Shown here one piece after another: positions 12,101 through 21,534 of a stretch of 64,000 nucleotides of DNA. The notes beneath the pieces are model-generated. The model was not told the origin of the DNA. It worked only from the letters and a program-made list of their open reading frames with translations, and made no database searches. The stretch is from Echinococcus granulosus (taxonomy: Eukaryota; Platyhelminthes; Cestoda; Cyclophyllidea; Taeniidae): contig NW_020170406.1 of assembly GCF_000524195.1 (NCBI RefSeq), positions 816,995-880,994 on the forward strand, in the 5' to 3' direction. Position 1 is the stretch's first letter; each line of letters opens with the position of its first letter. A program made the position numbers and the translations under genes.

Positions 12101-15100
12101 TTCGTCTCTACTAATAGGCTATCATGTCAATAAAAACACCTGACTGACGTGGCGTGCTCCTGAGCGCATGCATAAGTGAATATCCTCGCCCATCAATGTG
12201 TTGAATTAATGTCGCACGACTTGCTCAGGAGAGAACTACAGAGTGTATCCTGTGATTCTCTTCTGGTTCACTCAAATACCCACTTCAGTGTTTGCAGGCA
12301 TTAGTGAATCCGGTTTTCCAGTCATTAGTTGTTTAAATGGCACAATTCACCCTATTCACAATTGCCTTTTCAAATATAAGAGAAAAGGTAAATGTAAGAG
12401 AGATGACTGGTTAAATCAATGCTACCCTGTTTCGAGCACCGGTATAACCCATTTGTCACACGAGTCCCAAAGCAAAACCAACCACCAGGGTCCATAAAAC
12501 GATCTGCTCAGTATGGAGACATTCTATTCATAAACTGGAAGTAAGGTGTTATTGTTCTCTGACCATTAAAATCATAAGCTTACGTGACTATTTTGGGCTC
12601 AAATGACCTGCTAGTGACGATAAAAGCATATCGCTTGTTTGACGTACAGNNNNNNNNNNNNNNNNNNNNNNNNNNNNNNNNNNNNNNNNNNNNNNNNNNN
12701 NNNNNNNNNNNNNNNNNNNNNNNNNNNNNNNNNNNNNNNNNNNNNNNNNGAGAAATGGGACATTCAAGCATTGCCATAATCATTGCCCATGTAAATGCAA
12801 TTCCTTTTAAAAACATCACTACCTACACCGTCACATTTTTGCAAAAAACGGTGAAGTAGTGATGAAAGGAAGGCTTTTACTACTTTCCTATCATGAGTTT
12901 CCGCGATGGGGGCGAATGAAATAATTGCCAACGATGGCCACTGTTAGGAATCGTCGCCCTTTCATTGCGAAAAATAAGTGTCATTATCCCTTTTTTGCTT
13001 GCAATGAACTAGAAACGCCATAAATCTGTGGCGTCTATTTTTACTTTGGGTACTGAAAACCGCTGAAGATCTGGGCTCATATTTGCCCTTGTAAACAGCG
13101 TGGAAGAGACAGGAAAAGGGAAGTCGAGATGAGACACCACGATGGAGGGGGGTTCTAAAAAGGCTATCAAGTATTCGAGAAGTACCACGAATGTATTTAC
13201 ATAAAATTATCAAAGATAACACCACATGGGAATTGCCAAAAGCTGAAAAATTTGCGATGATTGTTCTATTTGTTGTCTAATGCCCAGAAAAGGTTACAAC
13301 CAATTGAAAATTGTGGAAGTCCTATTAGGGGGAATGCAGGGTAAGAGGAAGATAAGGATAGGAATGAGACAGTAGGTTTCGCCTTCTTGTCATAACCAAA
13401 GTGCGAGACTTCTTAAGGGTAAGTTTTGCGGAATATGGTATGAAACTTTGCGTCGCTTTGAATAAACAGGACTTTCATCTTTGAAATGGACTAGATTTGG
13501 ATGTTTACGGAAAAGTTGTTTTTGCATCCATTCGAGCTGAGTCAAGTAGACGGCTCTCAGCCGTAATTGTCGTCTGGCCTTCAATAGCTGAACAGCTATA
13601 CCTGCATTTTATCAAATATCAATCCCCAATTGTTTTGGCCAACAGCAATACATGATCCTTCATCTTTATTAACAGTCTTCTTGATATTACCAGGCATTTT
13701 GGGAGATTCCGAATATAACACAACAAATATGGTAAAAAGCTTCCACACATTTGGAAACAGGCTCATTCGACCCATAAACCAAAGAAGCTCGGTATTTTGT
13801 GACATAAGGATGGATTGAAAATAATAGAGTAGAAAGTACAGTAAATAAGGATATCGTGCCAATAAGTAAGGATTTTTATTTGTGCCTTATAGTCTGTGCT
13901 TATAAATAAGGTCATGCATTTTACAATTCCTCGTAAAGTACAAAAGGTCATAACTTTTTTGGTGGCGTGAAAACTGAAGACAGCGATAACACGGTAGCTT
14001 GGTAAAAGTCAAATCACAGGCAAGAGCCTAGCTCAAAAGCTAAACTGAAGAGGAAACCTCGTGTATTTCAAGAATAAGCATAATTAATTAAAATAAAACC
14101 ACCGCCTATAATTTAGAGCTATGGCAAAAATCCGGAAACCAGAGCTTCCCAAAGCATTAAGGGAATATTCAGCTCAAGTGCAAGCACTGGTAAACAGTTA
14201 TTCAAGCAATAGTTTTCAGCCGTCATGGACTTTAAAAGTCAATAAAGAAATCTTAGAAAGGGACAAAAAGCTTTGCGATAGCACAATCAGTTCGACACTC
14301 GCTGTCACGATAAATCAGACGAGAATGACAAGCCGCATCTAGAACGATGAGATCAGTAGGGGACGGAAGCAGACTTAATGTACAAAGTGGAATAAAAGGC
14401 AACGGTAGACAAAAATGCAAAAATTGAAAGGCGAGGGTGAACACATATGAGAAAACCCTACGAAGCAAAAAAGTCCTCTTTTCTTCCGTTTTGTGAGGCT
14501 GATTTTTTCAGTGAAATCAGAAGCATGAAGAAAACATTTGCCAAAAACGTTTTAAAGAAATATGCTCCAAGGCCGTTTTGATAAACATGGTCAGCAAGAG
14601 CCATATGACAGTGAAACACACAAAATCTTGTGGTACTATCACCACGCTTCATACAATATTGGGGCTTTAATGAGGCAAAACGCACCATTGTGTAGGGATC
14701 ATCGACGTTGGCATAGAAGAAATCCGTTGTCTGAATGAGTTTGAGGTTATTACGAACGGGGATGACACAGCAATCAAGCTCGGTAGCTGCAAAAGGAGCA
14801 AAAAGAAGTCTAAAAGTTGTAGAACACCGAAAAATATAGAGATGCTAAGAAAACTCACTGAATCCTTCATCATAGACTTATTTTTAAACTCCCCTATGGA
14901 AGCTGTTTGATACTGTAACAGAACAATATTTTTGTGAATGTATATTTGACGCGTTCGCTATCCGAATCTGAGTAACTCTAACCATTTCAATTCGGATGTT
15001 TTGCTACTTCAGTGTCACACCAAGAGGAGATATTCTGTCTCTCTTTTTCAAGTTCATTCATTAATTTTGATTAAATGCATTACACACGAGTGATGCGTGA

Positions 15101-16853
15101 ATTCAGGTGGGAAAACCGGGGCGTCACATGTATGCAATGCCGGCGAGGAGCGCGTTAACTACGCGAGTCCTTTAATCTCTGTGAATGCGATGTGCATCCT
15201 GGTTTCATGGCATTTCATCCATGTCATTTCTGGCAACAGCTCGTCAAATGTCCCGTACATTTACAATACAGTTTTGCCCAAAATCGTACATCTTATGACG
15301 CTCCCAGAGAAGTTCCAGCAGCTGCAATCAAGTAACCTTTGGATTGTCGAGTCCCTAAAAGTCGTCTCAGTTTAACAAGGCACAATTATTCTGAATTTAA
15401 TAATTAATGCCAATGCTTCTCCTCTGAACACAGATTAGCGCAAATAGTTATTACCTGCTTTATGACAACCAATCGAACAGTGAATGTGGGTCAACATCGG
15501 CGAAGATGGTTACTACACTGACCAATTTTCTTACTACTGAAGAGACATTAGTGTGCAAGGAATGTGCATAAGGATTTACCATCAATTTTATTGCAATGAA
15601 TGAAGCATAAGAAGAGCGATCCACAAAACCAAACAGAACTGGCGTGGTGGATGCTTACAACGATGTTGCGTGAGCTTATAACCATCTAGTTTACCAAACC
15701 GGTTTATATTCGTCTGTAAAATTAACGCAACAAATGTAAAAGAGCAGCTGGGGAGACGTTATCTATGCTATTTAGGACCATACCTTAAACTCATTTTAAA
15801 TAGGAGCCTTGGAAAGTGACTTAATATCTCAGAAAATGCTTTCAAGAACATTTTGAAAACGCATAATAAATAAACCAGGAGCCTCAAAATCTTGAAAAAC
15901 TACCCCATAGCAATTCCGGATGTCTATCGCCTTTTTCTCCAGGAACAATATTTCGGCTTCAAGTAATCATGTAAATGCGTTTCCCTTATAATTACGAGCT
16001 ACTGTAGGCACCTGTAATTTACCTAACAGTACCCACACTCAATATAATTCCTTTCTTTTAATTTATCTCATCTACAAAGAATGGATCAATTATTAAAAAA
16101 TACACCCACATGACTTCAGAACAGTTCAATTCAGGCTAGGAATGGCAGTGATCTTAACAGAGATGACACCAGAGACATGGGGACTCGATGAAAAGTTGGA
16201 ATTTGTCAAAGTATGAGCTCAAAAACTGGTTCTCAGCAGGATGAAAGGATACTTTAGAACTTTTACTGACTTTCAAAATTGAATTTGCCTAAAAAAGGGC
16301 CTTTGAGTCATTGGGTTTTTAACATTGCTGCAAGAGAGATCTCACATTCATATGCACAAAAGTATCCTCAAAATTGGTGACGATTTGGGAAAGACATCAT
16401 CTGAGGCTAATCACAGTTAATAGATATTTCGCAAGTTCCTCACGCCCAACTCAATGAACCGACTGGGATTATGCATTGCTTTAACCAAGAACCCCATAAT
16501 AGTCACAGAAACCGCTCTAATAAAATTCTGCAGGTATTAAATCCAATATCCAGTAGTACTTAAGGAGGCTGAATAATACTTATTAGACCAATAGCCACCA
16601 GATTACAGGGCACAAACTTCGCGAAACGGCTCAATGGGTGCAAAGGAGGGAACTCACAGAGGAGGGAGGTGGGAGAGGTTGGGGGTGTCGAGGAATTGGA
16701 GCATCCCGACAGTTTCGCAAGCAGAGGGGTGAGCTCGGCTTGCGGCAACTTGCAACCTCATCCCTTCAGTAAAGAGAATTTGGTCAACCGAAAGTCGTCC
16801 CGGATGCCAAACTCCTTGGGATTGAAAAAGCCAGTGAGCAAACGAGATGCCAT
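6155..16853 (-). CDS. SEPHS2: Selenophosphate synthetase 2 (selenide, water dikinase), selenoprotein with in-frame UGA
   Basis: Model: complement(join(6155..6348, 7041..7253, 7706..7902, 9071..9183, 10170..10319, 14686..14786, 16658..16853)), 387 residues, all junctions GT-AG and in phase. The enzyme makes selenophosphate from selenide and ATP, the selenium donor for Sec-tRNA. Exon 1 has [23 protein letters not shown] is codon 32 (16758-16760), where family members have Sec or Cys, next to the conserved GCK lysine. Exon 2 has [20 protein letters not shown] and VDDPYTM; exon 3 [18 protein letters not shown]; exon 4 [15 protein letters not shown]; exon 5 [19 protein letters not shown]; exon 6 [16 protein letters not shown]; exon 7 [16 protein letters not shown] (its first Ser-Gly from the junction) and SWIVGQV. 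Length is close to animal SEPHS1 (about 390). Oddity: the usual RHGG after CVIPL is RNNL here. An AG at 16865-16866 leaves only an 11 nt leader. Ordinary ORF calling breaks the gene at the UGA. Confidence 0.93.
9290..10110 (+). repeat. Degenerate GATA/GACA-type simple repeat region in an SPS2 intron
   Basis: The plus strand is strongly purine-biased and rich in imperfect tetranucleotide units (GACA, GATA, GTAG, AATA), most regular near 10000-10045 where GACAGATA, GACAGGTA and GACAAATA follow one another. It fills most of the 986 nt intron between SPS2 exons 3 and 4. The minus-strand open frames through it (TCTG/TCTA-derived Leu/Ser/Pro-rich peptides) are by-products of the repeat. Confidence 0.6.
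10320..14685 (-). other. Intron 2 of SPS2, with assembly gap
   Basis: 4.4 kb between exons 2 and 3, interrupted by 100 Ns. Several short open frames on both strands (for example 14121-14342 plus, 73 codons, lysine-rich start) have no recognised domain. Nothing else is supported. Confidence 0.5.
12650..12749. other. Assembly gap (100 N)
   Basis: Exactly 100 Ns, a conventional placeholder, so the true gap size is unknown. It lies in SPS2 intron 2 and does not interrupt any exon in the model. Confidence 0.95.
14787..16657 (-). other. Intron 1 of SPS2
   Basis: 1.87 kb between the Sec exon and the TTDFF exon. The open frame at 15097-15375 plus (92 codons) shows no recognised domain. Nothing else is seen. 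Confidence 0.5.
16758..16760 (-). other. Selenocysteine codon UGA (Sec32)
   Basis: This in-frame TGA sits inside the catalytic loop between KG and GCK. The reading frame continues with family-specific sequence ([13 protein letters not shown]) to the exon donor at 16657. Together with the downstream SECIS this supports recoding rather than a nonsense mutation. Confidence 0.92.
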
Positions 16854-16866
16854 CCTGGATCGAGCT
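16854..16866 (-). promoter_or_regulatory. 3' splice acceptor just upstream of the SPS2 start codon
   Basis: Reading the minus strand, CACCTTTAG ends at 16865, leaving an 11 nt leader before ATG (16851-16853). An acceptor this close to the start fits either a 5' UTR intron or a spliced-leader trans-splice site. Confidence 0.4.
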
Positions 16867-18989
16867 AAAGGTGCATCAGATAATGCGTGTTAGAAGAATG
16901 ACAATTATGTACTTGCTTAACCAATTAAAATGACCTGAGGACTAACATGCAACTGGGAACGGGAATAAATGAGAAAGCCCGTACCTAGGCCAGAATAGAA
17001 TCAGCTTGCAGTAAACAAATGACCCATCATTTCAGGTTTCATATAATGTATATTAAAACCAGAACTACGAATTGGCAAAAACCAACAGATACACATATTT
17101 AACATTACCAACGCGCAAACGCGATTGGGATGTAATATCTTTAGAGATAAAGGGGATTTGCAAATAAGATGTATGGTCGGCAACTCTCAAAAAGTGATAG
17201 GACAGGTTGAAAGACTTACGATTGGTGAGCATAATCACTTTGTAATAGAAATTGATAAGGTTTTACAGCAAATCACGGGTTTATGTAAAGCTGTGAAATT
17301 GTTTAAAGCTGGGTAATCAACTATTTGGTTTTAAAAATTCAATTACAGGAAGCGTATTTCATCATCAAAATAAATATGTACGAATTATTTCGAGTGAGTC
17401 CTAAATGTATGCCTAGCGTGAAGCAACACATTTGTTTAAAAAGATACATGCTCAAAACTAACGGATAAATACTGCCGATGCACTAATAAATGTATCATTT
17501 TCCTGCATTACGCCATAACAACACCTCTGTGATTACGTTTAAATATACACGCTGAAAATGCCAATAAGTCTACAAATATGCTCCGAAACCTTATGCTGCC
17601 AGCTGCACTTTACTTCTGCTGTAAATTACTACTTTCAAATAAATCTAAATCATGAGCGCATTCTGGTAAATGTTCGGCACTATGCAACACAACCCCGTCA
17701 TATCTGTACATTATAAAATAATGAACGTAAAAAAACACCGCGACTGCACCACGCTCTTAGTGTGTCGTGGGAATGGGATGGGAAGACCACTTACAGATGA
17801 AAGACAACCCCGCGCGGAAGAGAACCACCCGCCGACTGGAGTGGAGAAATGACGACATACACCAGACTGCGCGCGACAACATCCACTGTGATTGATAACT
17901 GCTATGACCTAAGAAGCCAAATAAGTGATATTTTTAATTTTTTGGGAAATATGTCATAGCGGTTTATAGCAATTTTGCAAGCTTGAAGGTACGTTTTTAG
18001 GTAATGTAGGGGTGCTATTTTATATAAATCCAAGTGATAAGGACTTCAAGTCCTATTGTACGACAATGAATTTTTGCAGGCAAAGAGAAACGTTCTATAT
18101 TTAAAAGCGATTTTCTGAAAAGTAGTTAAATTTGTTTTATGGTTGTTAACACGATGCAGTACTAAAATTATCGAGCGATTTCTGCAGTGCAAAATTTTCA
18201 GCCGAAATTCCTCAAATCTTTCAAGCGGAAAAGAAAATAATTTACCTTAACAGCTTATGTTATGTAGACTTACGCCTTAAACAATGACTTTGGTTCAAGC
18301 CAACAATTTTTATATTAATATGCTCGATTGTTTTCATGCAGTATTAGTAAAAGTGTTCTACAAGTACACTGGTCCAAAATATTATTTAATAGCTTCGCCT
18401 AGTATGCTTACACGATTAGGCTTAAAAAACTATACCGATTGATGTGGTGTGATGTTGCTTTTATATCATTAATTTCCTTTAAAGTAATATTTGTTGTTAC
18501 GACTCTAGTGAATCATGGAAGCTCCAAATAAATGAAGCCGGGAAACAAGGTTAAACCGAAAAACTTTGGTGTTTCGAGTAAATGTAAAATGTATTACCTC
18601 ATGAGTCAAGTATCTATTGAGAGTGGCTTTATTTGAGCAAACTTACAATGAGGGGTATGTCTAAGACCCATACAATTTAGTCTGTAGGCATAATCGCACT
18701 TTCATAAAAGCGGAAAATGGAGTTTGAAGTCACGATACGTCAGAACACTTCCAATTTAGTACTGGAACGCATTCATTGAGGGTGTCTTGTCCACTGCAGG
18801 TGAGAATGAAGCCGACCTTTTGAATTTATCTGTATTGACAAGACAAGTATTTTTCTTCCCGTGAAAATGAGGCAGACACCGTTTTTGACTACCAGTTCCT
18901 CTGTGGTGGCCAAGGTAAAGAACAGACCACATGGACTCCTACACGTGATACTAGAAATAAGAATAGGGTCCAAGCAGTGATTTTGCCAT

Positions 18990-19160
18990 GCGTTGGTTGT
19001 TAGTTTAACGGTCGGTTTTGGTAAAGTTCCGCTTCGTCTTAGCCACTGTACCTCGCCAGGCTCGTTGGTCTTTGGGCCATGCAAGTAGCGCAATTGCCTT
19101 CTGTATGCCGAATGCTTATATTCGGCTTGAGTATTATGGCTAATTTCGTCTTTAGAAGGT
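18990..19160 (+). repeat. Dispersed repeat family, copy A
   Basis: It shares ordered blocks with the other copies: GTTTAAC with TCGGTTTTGGTAAAG, a central GGGCCATGC-AGTAGC, CTTCTGTATG, a TATATTC block, then GAGTATTATG. Divergence between copies is high, so this is an old family. The minus-strand 157-codon frame 18773-19246 crosses it. No terminal inverted repeats or target duplications were recognised. Confidence 0.5.
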
Positions 19161-19865
19161 GTCGGGACGTTGCATTGATGGCAGCGGAAATCTATCCTGA
19201 TTTCTACTGCTGGATGATACACCTTAGCGGGGCGGAAGAAGTGCATGTGCTACGAATGGGTGATTTGGTGGACACCGCAAATAGAAGGGCTCAAATTGGC
19301 GTCTACCTTCGGCACCTACCTTAGTCCCGTGTTATGCAGGAAAGCTATTAACAACTGAAGCGACATTGGCCATGCAACATCTGGGAGAGTTTTGTCACAG
19401 ACTTTCCCCACCATACTTGAAAAAGTGAACTCACAGTACCGCCTTCATTTTCCCACTAGCTGGATAGATCCCGGATAGATATGACTGGGTAGCTCCGAGG
19501 CGGAACAAGGTGGCAAGAAGGAACAAAGAAGAAACCCTTTTCCCACGGATCTGTGTCAAATCTCGTCCTTTCTTACACATATCTGCTCTTAGGTTAGTGT
19601 TCCTACGTCTATCTATGGGCACTTATGATTGCCAGCACAATTTCCTGTTCCAAAATCCATTTCCTAAATCAGATGAAACTCTGGCTTTAGTAAAAGTTGA
19701 AAAAAGGAATCAGTGATGTTGCAGTCAATTACCTCTTCAGTTGCATAGAAATTGGATGACTGGTATGGCCGGCTCGTGGGCGTTTCCTTACAGCACCGAC
19801 TTCGTTGTGATGGCTGACACTGGAGATTGGTCAAAGGGACTGCCGGTGACGACGTTCAAAATACG

Positions 19866-20030
19866 CTAGCTATTAGCTTAATGGTGAATTTTAGTAGAGA
19901 ATGACTTTCGACTTGGCCATTGGGCCTTGAAGGACGGACTAGCCTTCGGGCCATGCTAGTAACACTAATACCTTCTGCATGTCGAATATATGTATTCTGT
20001 TCGAGTATTATGCCTTCCTCCGTCTCCATG
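19866..20030 (+). repeat. Dispersed repeat family, copy B
   Basis: The central and right blocks are clear: CTTCGGGCCATGCTAGTA, CCTTCTGCATGTCGAATATA and TTCGAGTATTATGCCTTC. The left block is more degraded. It lies in the same orientation as copies A and C. Confidence 0.5.
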
Positions 20031-20149
20031 GCGTTCCCAAAACTCTGTAGTGCATGCAGTAGTCCTAAATATGTAATCGGCGAAGAAAAGTTATGCTTAC
20101 AAAAGCATTATTTGAAAATGATAATGTAATTGTGGTGAGGCGCCACTTT

Positions 20150-20295
20150 TTTGTACTTTGAATTAGCCCCCTTGTATCTCGCTGGGTAGGCTGGCCTTTT
20201 GGCCCATGCCAGTAGCCCAGACACCTTCTCCGTGCTAAATATATATGGTCTGCACGAGTATTGTGTCTTCTTTCGTCTTCAGAGAGTCTCGAAAC
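20150..20295 (+). repeat. Dispersed repeat family, copy C
   Basis: It carries TTTTGGCCCATGCCAGTAGC, CACCTTCTCCGTGCTAAATA, CACGAGTATTGTGTCTTC and TTTCGTCTTCAGA. This is the third copy in a head-to-tail cluster spaced by about 0.3-0.9 kb. Confidence 0.5.
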
Positions 20296-21040
20296 GCTAC
20301 ATAATTATTGCCAACTACGTGTGCATATACGCTTTTCTTCAAAAAATCATGCTTAAAAAGTACCAAGTGTAGGGCTAGACTCACAGGTCTCCGCTTCCCT
20401 GTTCCTAGTGCTCTTAGGATAACCCGGTTAATTTAATTCCGACATATTTATTAGGGGGAAAGGGATTGGGAGAGGAAATACAAAGTTTGGGGAGGGGAGG
20501 AATCGCAATTGCACTCAGGCTTGGGAGAAGACGACTCTCACCAGATTCGAATTGTCACCTTGCTTCATCCCTAAAAATACCTTAAAACAATGCAAATATT
20601 ACAGAATTTTTTCCATATTCCTTGAAGGATTTAGAATTGGAGTTTAGCTTTGCAATGTGATGCCAATTTTAAACACAATGACATACCAAATTGTAATGCG
20701 CCCAGTTAGCCCACCCGACTTGAGTTCGATTCACACTCTTTGGCACTTTTGGTTGTGGTTGTGAGGGCTTGTTTCATCCGGTCTATTAAATGTTTTTTAA
20801 TTTGCAGCTTGATTCTTTCTCACTTATATTTTGAAGATTTTATTTTTTTTCCCGTAGCTATAATCTCTCGTCACGTCTGCGGCATCAAACTTAATGAATT
20901 GTTTTATAATGTGTTTTTTTTGTCTTATCATTGTCTTATTCACCGCTGAACCGCCAGACATACTTGTTATAATTAAAAATTACATGCCAATGCAATTATT
21001 TTTCACGACAAAACTGTTTTCGCTTCATTTCTCTTGAGAT

Positions 21041-21045
21041 TACAG
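21041..21045 (+). promoter_or_regulatory. 3' splice acceptor 5 nt upstream of the DPH3 start codon
   Basis: A pyrimidine-rich stretch ending TTACAG (AG at 21044-21045) leaves only TAGCA before ATG. Such a short leader suggests trans-splicing of a spliced leader, or else a 5' UTR intron. Confidence 0.45.
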
Positions 21046-21050
21046 TAGCA

Positions 21051-21329
21051 ATGTCGATTCTTTACGACGAAATCGAAATTGAAGACATGGAATATGATGA
21101 AGAAGAACAGATCTATTACTATCCCTGTCCATGTGGTGATCGATTTGAAATATCCAAGGCCGAATTAGAGATGGGTGAAGATATCGCACGGTGTCCCAGC
21201 TGTTCCCTCATAATTCGTGTGGTATACGACCCGGTAAGTTGTTTTTTTCTTCATTATTTTACCTCTTCTAAGGATGCTTTTATTCAAAATACTGAGGATG
21301 AAAAAAGCCCACGCGTAATCTGTAGATGA
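21051..21329 (+). CDS. DPH3: Diphthamide biosynthesis protein 3 (CSL-type zinc/iron finger protein)
   Basis: Model: join(21051..21233, 21273..21329), 79 residues against 82 in human. DPH3 carries iron/electrons for the DPH1-DPH2 radical enzyme that starts diphthamide synthesis on elongation factor 2, and in other eukaryotes also serves tRNA-wobble modification. The CSL zinc-finger cysteines are at residues 26, 28, 48 and 51 (YPCPCGDRF and [10 protein letters not shown]), the same positions as in human. The acidic N-terminus [11 protein letters not shown] is typical. The 39 nt intron (GTAAGTTG...TTCTAAG) is a multiple of three with no in-frame stop, so a simple ORF reads through it and inserts 13 false residues; removing it restores VVYDPDAFIQ at the place where human has VIYDKDQFV. 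Gene order with RWDD2 suggests co-transcription. Confidence 0.93.
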   Translation: MSILYDEIEIEDMEYDEEEQIYYYPCPCGDRFEISKAELEMGEDIARCPSCSLIIRVVYDPVSCFFLHYFTSSKDAFIQNTEDEKSPRVICR

Positions 21330-21432
21330 CAACGGCCTCATGTGAATTCGCTAATTTTTTGCCTTAACAAGTACTTTTTCACGCGTTGTGTACTTGTCTG
21401 ATATTCTGTGAAACTATACATATTTTCTTATG

Positions 21433-21438
21433 AATAAA
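21433..21438 (+). terminator. Polyadenylation signal AATAAA for DPH3
   Basis: AATAAA lies 104 nt after the DPH3 stop and about 70 nt before the acceptor preceding RWDD2. This is the spacing expected between genes of a trans-spliced operon. Confidence 0.5.
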
Positions 21439-21507
21439 TAATGGCAGGAAGCGTCTTCTTTTTGTATTAACTCCAACATTGCCAATTGAAATATTTCTGT
21501 TAATTCC

Positions 21508-21515
21508 AGATTCAG
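21508..21515 (+). promoter_or_regulatory. 3' splice acceptor(s) upstream of RWDD2
   Basis: TTAATTCCAG ends at 21509 and a second AG (TTCAG) at 21515, 25 and 19 nt before the ATG at 21535. These are candidate spliced-leader addition sites. No matching 5' exon was found. Confidence 0.4.
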
Positions 21516-21534
21516 CATTCAAATTTTGGCATCA

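Larger units (their letters stand above)
16867..21045. other. Intergenic region between SPS2 and DPH3 (divergent genes), with repeats
   Basis: About 4.2 kb separating two divergent genes, so it should hold promoters for both. It contains three copies of the dispersed repeat family (18990-20295). A GC-richer piece lies at about 17740-17870. A purine-rich G/A tract lies at about 20450-20510. A short AGTTCGATTC motif at 20712-20721 resembles a tRNA B box, but no tRNA fold accompanies it. Confidence 0.45.

Noticed and set aside
14121..14342. 73-codon plus-strand frame with lysine-rich start in SPS2 intron 2
   Set aside because: No homology recognised and no splice or leader signals that set it apart from other short frames.
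16560..16748. 62-codon minus-strand frame starting [10 protein letters not shown]
   Set aside because: It is the part of SPS2 exon 1 downstream of the Sec UGA plus read-through of the intron; not a separate protein.
16669..16893. 74-codon plus-strand frame
   Set aside because: Antisense shadow of the SPS2 Sec exon.
18773..19246. 157-codon minus-strand frame
   Set aside because: Crosses dispersed repeat copy A; no domain recognised.
20695..20750. tRNA B-box-like AGTTCGATTC
   Set aside because: No matching A box or cloverleaf around it.
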